Below are positions 56,297 through 64,000 of a stretch of DNA of 64,000 nt, piece after piece (position 1 is the first letter of the stretch; every line of letters starts with the position of its first letter). Origin of the DNA: Sordaria brevicollis (lineage: Eukaryota; Ascomycota; Sordariomycetes; Sordariales; Sordariaceae); the NCBI GenBank assembly GCA_033439795.1, contig JAUTDP010000003.1, positions 2,356,001-2,420,000 on the forward strand. Direction: 5' to 3'. A model generated the notes under the pieces. The model made no database searches. It was not told the origin of the DNA and saw nothing but the letters and a program-made list of their open reading frames with translations. The position numbers were made by a program, and so were the translations under genes.

Positions 56297-56697
56297 AGCG
56301 CCAGAAATAAATCAAATTAAATCAAATCAGGATCTCAATTTAATTTAACCCATTTAAATCCGAAGTTTGATTTATTTGAATTTAATTTAATTTAATTTAA
56401 TTTAATTTGATTTGAAAATATTTGACTATTTACTAAACGGATTTTTCTTCGCCTATAACCCTAACCCTCAACTAAATCAACCTCCCGGAACCTTTAGGGG
56501 AGGAAATATTACGACTTTTTCTTACCAAAAAAGGCCTTTACTAGCCGAAAAAGAAGGCGAATAAATCGGCAAATTAAATTAAATTAAATCGAAAAGTTAA
56601 TTTGATTTGCTTAAATCAAATCCTGACTTCGATTTGTTTGTTTGTTTGTTTGAATTTGTTTATATTTGACAAGTGGATTTGATTTGTTTTTGGCGCT
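56297..56697. mobile_element. ~400-bp MITE-like element with AGCGCCA inverted ends
   Basis: The left end AGCGCCAGAAATAAATCAAA and the right end inverted AGCGCCAAAAACAAATCAAA match at 18 of 20 positions. The inside is dominated by AATTT/AAATC direct and inverted repeats. No coding potential. No clear target-site duplication was found, so the superfamily is unassigned. It sits just upstream of the FAD-oxidoreductase relic. Confidence 0.65.
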
Positions 56698-56799
56698 GGA
56701 TGGCAACGAAAACATTAAATTCAAGATCTACTACCTCGTAGGTTAATTGCCTCATAAAAGCCGGTCTCCAGTCCTAGATTCATGTTCCGGGGGATGTCG

Positions 56800-57080
56800 A
56801 CATGCTCGCCAGTAATTATCCTAGTGCAAGTCTGGAAGATTGAACCTTACTTGTATCGTTCGTCTATAATATACCGTAGAGGTCGTAACAGCTTTGAAGA
56901 CCTTGAAAGACGGAGGATATAAATTTGCTATTCGTAGTGGTGGCTATACCTAATAGGCCGGTTCCAATAATATCGATAGAGGCGTAGTTATTAACTTAGG
57001 CCTTATGAATAAGATTGGCTACGATACCTTAGCTAGGCGTATATAAGGGATATTCAATAGTTGGGCGACTATCCGTACAC
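56800..57080 (+). pseudogene. RIP-damaged FAD-linked (berberine-bridge-type) oxidoreductase fragment
   Basis: One frame can be read through scattered stops: TCIVR near 56848, TVEVVTALKTLKDGGYKFAIRSGG near 56873-56945, then two stops (TAATAG, where family members have a Gln/Pro-Trp pair), then AGSNNIDRGVVINLGLMN near 56955-57010. This is the FAD-binding (PCMH-type) domain, including the conserved SGGH region with His changed to Tyr by a C-to-T transition. No C-terminal half is recognisable; homology fades after about 57080. Clearly non-functional. Confidence 0.8.
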
Positions 57081-57544
57081 CGTTCTTTATTATCTATAGT
57101 TTCCGGACGGTTCTATATCAATTACTGTTTCCGAACCTTATGTACGGTTTGATTTTGGTCGCGGTTACCATTTTTTTTATAATTTATACATTACTACGGT
57201 TCGCGGACGGTTCGTTTATTTCAATAATATTACGGGCTGAGTGTATATTAAGTATAGGTTAGGATATATATTAAAGTACGAAGGAGAGGAAATGGGAAGT
57301 GTGCGTGGAGGGCTGGATATATAGGCGCGAGCTTATACCCCAGCCCGTATACGCCTACGTAATACTATACGTAACTATTAGTAATTAAATTTAGGATATA
57401 TTATACCGTAAAGTAAGTAAGTAAAATTCTTATTCCCTAACTAAATCTATAGCGCCAATATAGTATAGGGTCTATTTCCAATTCCCCGTAGAATGAAATT
57501 ATAAACGTTAAGCGCCCCGGATAAAAACCCCGGTTATAATTCCC

Positions 57545-57564
57545 GGCGCGGACCTATCCGCGCC
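57545..57564. other. Perfect 8-bp GC hairpin in RIP sequence
   Basis: GGCGCGGA-CCTA-TCCGCGCC, a perfect stem with a 4-nt loop. All of its C residues are in CG, CC or CT contexts, so RIP could not easily remove it. Confidence 0.75.
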
Positions 57565-58728
57565 GCTTCTTCGGCGTTTTATAATTGTAATATATATTTA
57601 CTACTAATATAATTAATATCCGTTTTATCCTTTTTATTTACTATTATATTAAAATATTAAACCGTTCCGCCTTTTTAATCCGCCGTCCTATCCTTTATTT
57701 ATTACCGTTTTCCGTTTTCTATTCCTTTATTTATTTACCCTTTTAACCGTTATTTAATTTTTTAACCGTTAAACTCTCTTTTATTCTTTTTATCTTTTTC
57801 CTCCCTTTATAGTAATTATATCTCTATTACAATTTATATTAATATAAAAACCTCCTTCTTTTAAATATAAAAACCCTTTATCCTTTAGGCCTTTTTAAGC
57901 TTTTCTTTCTTTTAATAATAATAATAATTAATTTAAAATAGTTATTCCCCGTTAAAAACGTATTAAAGCGCTTTGTAAAATAATAGAAATTTCCAACGAA
58001 AATAAGGGCGAATATTCGTTTCCTTTTCGTTTTCCTTCGCCAACCCTTATATTTAATACGGTTAATACCGATATTAAAATTAATTTCGAACGTATTATTA
58101 AATTCCTTATTAATAATAAATTCTTTTATATATTAAAGAAAGGGTAAATCCTCCCTTTACTATATTCTATTTTTATATTAATTTCTTTAAAATTATATTT
58201 ATATTCCTTTATATTTCGCTTATACTTTTTAATTAGTTAAAGCCCTTTTTACTTTTATAACCGTTTTAAATAATAATATTTATATAAAAACCGTCGTTAA
58301 ATCGATTTACTATATCCTTAATTACCCGAATAAATTATTATCCTTTATATTATTAACGTTTTTTATTCTAATTTTTTTTAAATAAATTTAATTAAATTAC
58401 TTAATATATTTTAATAGCTTTATATTATATAATCGATACACTTTATAATTTCTACGATTTCCGTAATACTTTTTAAGAGAAAATCGTTACCTAAAATCTA
58501 ATTAATAATAAATTCTATAATTATTTTATCCACTTCCGTATTGTTATTAAAGAATTTACCGGCGCGATTTACCCCCGTCTTATTAGTAACGGCTTTATTG
58601 GCACCCTTAAATAATTTACTTATTATAGAAAGTAGTCGGTTGATAATTATTTTAAGAAAGGCTATTATAAATTCTTCTTTTTTAATAAAGATAATTTAAT
58701 CGGTAATTATATTCCTTTAGGTAATATC

Positions 58729-58776
58729 CCCTATAATAATAATAATAATTTACCCTATAATAATAATAATAATTTA
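58729..58776. repeat. Two copies of a 24-bp unit with TAA run
   Basis: CCCTATAATAATAATAATAA followed by TTTA, present twice in tandem. Further TAA runs follow near 58806. Confidence 0.8.
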
Positions 58777-60139
58777 CTTTGTAGCGGTAGTAATAGAATT
58801 CCCTAAAATAATAATAATAATTATATATTTTCCTATAATAATTCCCCGATAGAAATTAATTCGCCGATTATTCGTCCTACCGGTCCCGTTTTTATTAATA
58901 GTAATTAATTCGTTTAACGTTAATTTATAATTAATATTATATATTAATATATTCGTTAATTCGACGAATAGAACCGTTTATTTATTAATAATAATAAAAT
59001 ATTAAAGGTTTTGGTTAATTGTAAAAAGAAGTAATAATTAAATAAGTCGTCGTTTTCGCGGTTTAATAAAATTTTAATTAAATAGAAATCTTCCCCTTAT
59101 CTTCGTTCTAACGTATTAATAAATAAAAGTAAAAGAAAAAGAAAAGAAAAATTAAAAATAGCGAACGAATTCGTTTCGCTATTCCTTTTTTAATTAAATT
59201 ACTAAACGGTATTTATTTAATCGTTTTAACCGAAATATTTATAATAAGATTCTTTCGGCCTTAATTTTATCGTCTAAATAAATTTGGAATTATTTTTACG
59301 TTTACGGTTAATTAATTATTACGAATTATATATTTATTATTCGGAAATATTCGAACGTAATATAGTAGAATATTTTTCGTCTTAATTTATATAAATAATT
59401 AAGGGTATTAATATTAGGGATTCTCTTTTAAAAAAGGAAAGCCCTAAGGCCGATTACCTCTATTTTCGCTTAAACGAGGAAGGAGCTCTTCGCTTTTATT
59501 AATAGATAATAATCCTTATTATCCTCCGAAAATTGGATTCTCTTCCGCTTTTTCTTTTTTTAATTAATTATATACCGTTTTATTATAGTATTATTAAATT
59601 TCGGATTAAAATTAATAATTATAAATTTATACCGCTAATTTAATTTAATTATTATTATTATTAATTAATAATTATAATATAATATTTACTTTCTCTTTAT
59701 AATGTTTTTTAATTATATTTTTCGATCGAGGGTTAAAAGTTCTAGCGGTTATAATAATTAAATAGGTACGTTTATTACCGGGGGCGGTCCTGTTATAATC
59801 GTTATAAAATTCTCCGTTGGTATTTATTCCTCTGTTTATTTAATTTTAATAGTATTATTTTCCGGTTTATTAATAAATAATCGATTTTTTATTCGTTTTA
59901 TTTAAATATAATTAATTACTTAGGTTATTATTCTTCGGACGAATTTAATTTAGTCCGTACGAACGAATTTCTCTTTGAAAGCCTTTACTTATTTATTAAA
60001 ATAGAAATTGAATAACGGGTAAAAAGTTTCCGTTTTAAAATTCCGTACCGGCGTAATTTTATACGCCCCGGCGACGATTTTTAAATATTTAATTTAATAT
60101 TTAATTAATTTAATTATTATTCTTTGGGGTTTATTATAT

Positions 60140-61120
60140 ATTTTTATTAATTAATAAAAAATTAAAATTCTATATATAATTATATTTCGAATATATTTAA
60201 TATAAATTTCCTTCGTATAAACGAAGGAGTAACCCTAAATTTTTATAATTAATTGGGTTAATATATTCGTTTAAATCTTTATTTTCCTTTTAATAGCCTC
60301 CGTATAAGTTCGATAATTAAATTTATAGTCTAATTAAACGTTTAAAAATTATATTAATTCCGTTAATTGAAATATAATATCCCCGAATTAGAAAGTCTCC
60401 GTTTTTAATACCTTTATTTATATAAAATATATTAATTCTATTTTATTCGTTTTAAATTTTATATTTCTTTCCCTTATTTATTCGGAATAAATTTCCTATA
60501 CCGTTTAAAATATTTTATAATTCTCTTTAATAATTTTTACTATAGTAATAATATTAGTATTGTTAGCGAAATTAATTATAATTATATTTTTAATGATAAT
60601 TAATTTATAATATAATAAAGTAATGAAAAAATAAAAAGAATTAAAAAAAGGGGGGAGCCTTAAAATATTCTAACTTTTATAACGTAAGGAATAAATATTT
60701 CGTCGTTAAAGAAAAGGGAACCTCTTCGTTTATTAATAAAATTCGCTACTTATTTGAAAATTTATTGTAAAAATCGTATTTCCTATAAAGTATATAAAAA
60801 TTACTTATAATTAATTTTATTAAATACGCTTTTAAAATTAAAGAATATTAACGATATAACGGCTCCGAATTTCTAAATTATATATATAATATCTATAATA
60901 ATACGGATAGTAAATTCGATTAAATAACTTACCCGATTACTTATTTAACCCTCTAATAGGAAATTAAATTTTTCCGCGGTTTAGGTAAATTTCTTAATAA
61001 TAAATACTTCGAAGATTTTCCTAACGTTATTTAATAATAAAATTAACTTCTACGCACTGGCCAATTTTTATTATACGGCGGTTTTTCCTAACTTTTTAAA
61101 AACGATTACTTTCGCGTTTT
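60140..61120 (-). pseudogene. Degenerate LINE reverse transcriptase
   Basis: Readable blocks in order on the minus strand: AKVIVFKKLGK and LILLLNNVRKIFE near 61115-61015 (family RT block AKxxVLxKPGK and SLLNTxGKxxE); RIF-stop-GSPLFLILFIF near 60672-60620 (GIPQGSPLSPILF); INFANNTNII near 60576-60547 (FADD catalytic box with both Asp changed to Asn); YKFNYRTYTEAIKRKI near 60328-60281; and a following thumb segment to 60140. The GSP block and the FANN block are in different frames, implying a one-base indel near the C6/T7 run at about 60645-60655. Confidence 0.85.
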
Positions 61121-62173
61121 TAAACCGCTATAAGAAATATTTAAAATGAAAATTCGTAATTGCGAAAGCGGTTATAACCTTTTAAAATAATTCCTTACAA
61201 ATTTTTAAAACTTTATTCGAATATTAATCGATATTTAGTACTTTATTTAAAATTATCCGAAATAAAATATTTTAAATATTTTTTTTAATAATTAATTCGT
61301 TAATAAATAATAAATTACTAATATTTAGAGGAAGGGTCTAATTAAGTAAATAATTTATAAAGACGTTTATTTTCGGGAAGAAACGTTCGGCGAAAATATT
61401 CGCCTTACTATTATAATCTTCGATTTCTTTTATTCCTTTATATTATTTAAAAATTAGGAATTTAGGCGGGTTTATTAATAAATAGCTTTAAATACGGGCT
61501 TATTTTTCGAAGGTTTAAAATTTATTTAAATTTTTCAATACCCTTTCGATACTTTTTTACTATATCGTTTATTAAATTTTTATATTAATTCTTCTTTTTT
61601 TTATTAATACTTCTACGAATTTTATTTAATTCGAAAATATCCTTTCCTTATATTATTTTTATTATTTCCATTTTATATTTTTTATTACTATTTTATATTT
61701 TAATATTTATTATTTTATTTTTTTCCTTCGATTTTTTTTTTAATATAGGACGAATTCCTCCGTTATATTTATAAATTCTTTATCGAATTTATCGAATATG
61801 AATTCTAATTCTTCTTTCGTATCGATTTTCGCCGGGATTGAAATCTATTATAATACCGCCTCTCGTACTTTTTCTATATTTATTAAATTTTAGTTATAAC
61901 TTTCTTCTATTTCTATTTTCCTAATTTTTCTTCTAATATAAATTTAAATTTCCTAAAGATAATAATTTAAACCGGTTTATTCGTACTATTATACCCTTTA
62001 ATATTCGGTTTCGATTTTTAATATTATTTATACGTAATCGATTATTCTATTTCTTTCTTCTTATATTATATTATTTATATAAATCGGTTCCCCTTTAAAA
62101 GTAATAAATCGTATATATTATTATTATATTTATATAAAGAATCTTTCGGCTCCTAAATTAATTTTATTTTTTA

Positions 62174-62535
62174 AATCCTAATTAGGATAATAAAAATTAA
62201 AATCCCTAACGGCTACAATTTAATATTTTACCGGGGGTTTCTCTTCGAAGAATTCGAAGAGGGGAAACCTCTATTCGTATTTTAATATTCTATACGTTTT
62301 AATAAGGGAATAAATTGAATAAATGGTTAATAATTCCTTTAAATTCTTAAACGTTATAGAAGCCTAATCTTTTTTAATACGGAAATTTAAATTTTTAAAA
62401 TTCTATTTCTTATTTATATAAATAATTACTTTCCCTTTTTCTAAATAATTTACCCTAATATACTTATTACCCCGTAGATAATAAATATTTTCGTTTAAAT
62501 TTTTATCCGGCTTTTAAATTGCTACGATATTATAA
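62174..62535 (-). pseudogene. Degenerate LINE APE-type endonuclease
   Basis: NIVAI-stop-KPD near 62535-62505 (family: xIVAIQEPD), YYLRGNKYIRVNYLEKGKVI near 62480-62420, INKK-stop-N and FRIKKD-stop-ASITF following. Then AVRDFNFYYPN-stop-D near 62217-62174, matching the GDFNLHHPxWD block with both His changed to Tyr and Trp to stop. The spacing of about 120 codons between first and last motif fits the family. Confidence 0.82.
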
Positions 62536-62750
62536 ATTTCCTTTTATTTAAATAATAATTTCCCTCTCTTATATAATTTCCTTATATTCTAATAGAATAT
62601 TTTTAATTAGACTATTAATTATTCTATAAAGGAGTATTTTTTAACCCCGCGGGCGGAATAGGAATAGGAATCTTTTCCTTTTAAATAATCGATTTAATAA
62701 TAGCGATTAAATTAACGCTACTCCGAATATTCGAACTTTAAAAGTTTATA

Positions 62751-64000
62751 AACGTATTTATCGGGCTTTTAATTACTAATTTTAATTTAATAAAGGGCCC
62801 GTTAATCCGCTTACGGGTACGGCTTCTATTTCCACTTTTAAACTCCTTTTTACGAATAATAATAATATAAATAATAGGGGGGGCGTTAAAGAAATTAATA
62901 TCCTTATTATCCTTTACTACCGCCGGCTCTAATATAATATTTTTTTTAAAATCCTTTTAATATATAAAAGAATATAACCTTTTAACGTATATTATAATAA
63001 CCTTCGTAATAACTTTCTTAAAAAGGGGGTATACTTTCTTTTCGAAGGTATAATACCCGTACTTTTTATATAGAATATAAAAAATTAATAATTTATCCTT
63101 ATTAAATAAATAATTTACATTTTTAAAGCGGTCCCTATTATATTTATCCTTACTATAATATTTATAAACGTTAATATTATAATAGAATTTCCCTAAATAT
63201 TTTACGCCCTAATAAATAAAATATTATTAAATATTAGCCGAAGAAGTAAATAATTTATAAATATACGTACCGCCTTTTTAAATGAAGAATCCTTTATAGA
63301 AAATTTCGGTTACTTTTATAATTATAACTTCTATTATAAAAAATCCCTTATTTTCGTTAATTCTTTTTTTCTACGGGCGTATTTTAATAATAAAAGTATT
63401 CGGGTTCGCTTACTATATTTTATAAATAATATCCTTTATTTTTATATATTCGGCGATATTTATTTAAAGGAACCCTTTAATAATTAATATAATAATATTT
63501 AAAAATATAAACGCTTTTTTACTAAAGACCTTTTTAATTCAAATTTAATATTATTAATATTATTTATATATAACGTTATTAAATATAATTTTATAATTTC
63601 CGGTCGTAAATAATTTTATAATAATTTATATAATATTAAAGGTATTAATATTTAAATTATAAATATTTTTTCGATTTAAATTTTAATTTCTTCGTTCGTC
63701 CGCTTCGAATATTAAATATTAATTATAATACTTCGAATAAAGAAAGTATAATCGTAATTAATAAAAAATATTTTTAAAGGGGGGGTAATAATTATAATAT
63801 ATTAAAGGATAAACCCGGTTTTAAAAAAAACGTCCTTTATAATTCCGGCCTATATTTTTAGTACCTCTTTAACGTTCTTTTATAATTCTTATAAAATTAT
63901 TTTTTTTAAATCGTCGAAATCCTTCCTAATAATAATTTAATTATTACTAATTTTATTAACTTCGGAATGCGTTACTCTATTTTTTTTTATAAGGATTTTT
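62751..64000. other. Saturated RIP sequence to window end
   Basis: Same extreme composition as the LINE relic. Position upstream of the endonuclease on the minus strand suggests the ORF1 (gag-like) part, and a basic RSRTRKRINGP stretch can be read near 62830, but no domain is certain. The island continues beyond the window. Confidence 0.5.

Larger units (their letters stand above)
57081..59299. other. Saturated RIP sequence, unidentified repeat
   Basis: Very A+T-rich, stops in all frames. From 57601 to 57829 I see no CA or TG dinucleotide. Residual C and G sit in CG, CC, CT or GG contexts. A GC-rich hairpin lies at 57545-57564 and a 24-bp duplication with TAA runs at 58729-58776. It could be another transposon or the 3' part of the adjacent LINE; no domain is recognisable. 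Confidence 0.6.
59300..62750 (-). mobile_element. RIP-mutated LINE (Tad1-like non-LTR retrotransposon) relic
   Basis: On the minus strand an endonuclease (62535 down to 62174) and a reverse transcriptase (61120 down to 60140) occur in the order expected of a LINE ORF2. The presumed 3' end lies toward lower coordinates. Nearly every sense-to-stop change is explained by C-to-T or G-to-A. Near 59330-59420 a weak remnant compatible with the C-terminal cysteine/histidine region is visible. RNase H could not be identified with confidence. The limits are approximate; the upstream ORF1 part would lie between 62750 and the window end. Confidence 0.82.

Noticed and set aside
56457..56472. Telomere-like CCCTAACCCT
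   Set aside because: Less than two repeat units, inside a MITE-like element; not a telomere or interstitial telomeric array.
60560..60610. Possible plus-strand copia-type YVDD box
   Set aside because: Plus-strand reading gives no surrounding RT motifs, whereas the minus strand shows several LINE RT blocks in the correct order.

Overview
The window looks like nuclear DNA of a filamentous ascomycete, most likely a Sordariales relative of Neurospora. The evidence is: short introns (60-76 nt in most genes) with GTRWGT-like donors and YAG acceptors; fungal-specific families (Zn2Cys6 regulator, Pho80-like cyclin, LaeA-like methyltransferase, MFS drug transporter); long gene-free stretches rich in microsatellites; and two blocks (about 16.1-19.3 kb and 55.4-64 kb) of extreme A+T content, full of stops and almost without CA/TG dinucleotides. 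That last pattern is the signature of repeat-induced point mutation (RIP). The genus is an inference.

Layout. 1.3-3.6 kb: a five-exon protein kinase-like gene (minus). 4.8-8.4 kb: a large coiled-coil protein (minus). 8.4-14 kb: gene-poor. 14.3-15.7 kb: two tandem small genes that each encode little more than an LSm14 (Scd6/RAP55-type) domain, in duplicated units about 1 kb apart. A third unit boundary is interrupted at a TA by a 3.2 kb RIP-mutated pogo/Tc1-mariner element (16093-19320) with 42 bp terminal inverted repeats. 20.3 kb: an intact-looking 204 bp MITE. 24.5-27.0 kb: a Pho80-like cyclin (minus). 27-40 kb: a 13 kb stretch with microsatellites and no gene I can support.

40-54 kb is a gene-dense block: LaeA-like methyltransferase, SnoaL/NTF2-fold protein, thioredoxin, a small conserved protein, a charged disordered protein, a Zn2Cys6 transcription factor, an MFS transporter with 24 perfect Glu-Gln-Gln repeats, and a secreted protein. 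The transcription factor and transporter are divergent across about 1.5 kb and may share control (inference). No polyketide synthase, NRPS or terpene synthase is present, so a secondary-metabolite cluster cannot be claimed.

55-64 kb is a heterochromatin-like repeat island: two MITE-like elements, a RIP-mutated FAD-oxidoreductase relic, and a minus-strand LINE relic in which endonuclease and reverse-transcriptase motifs can still be read. The island runs off the end of the window. Exon boundaries were assigned by eye from splice signals and reading-frame continuity; no homology search was run.
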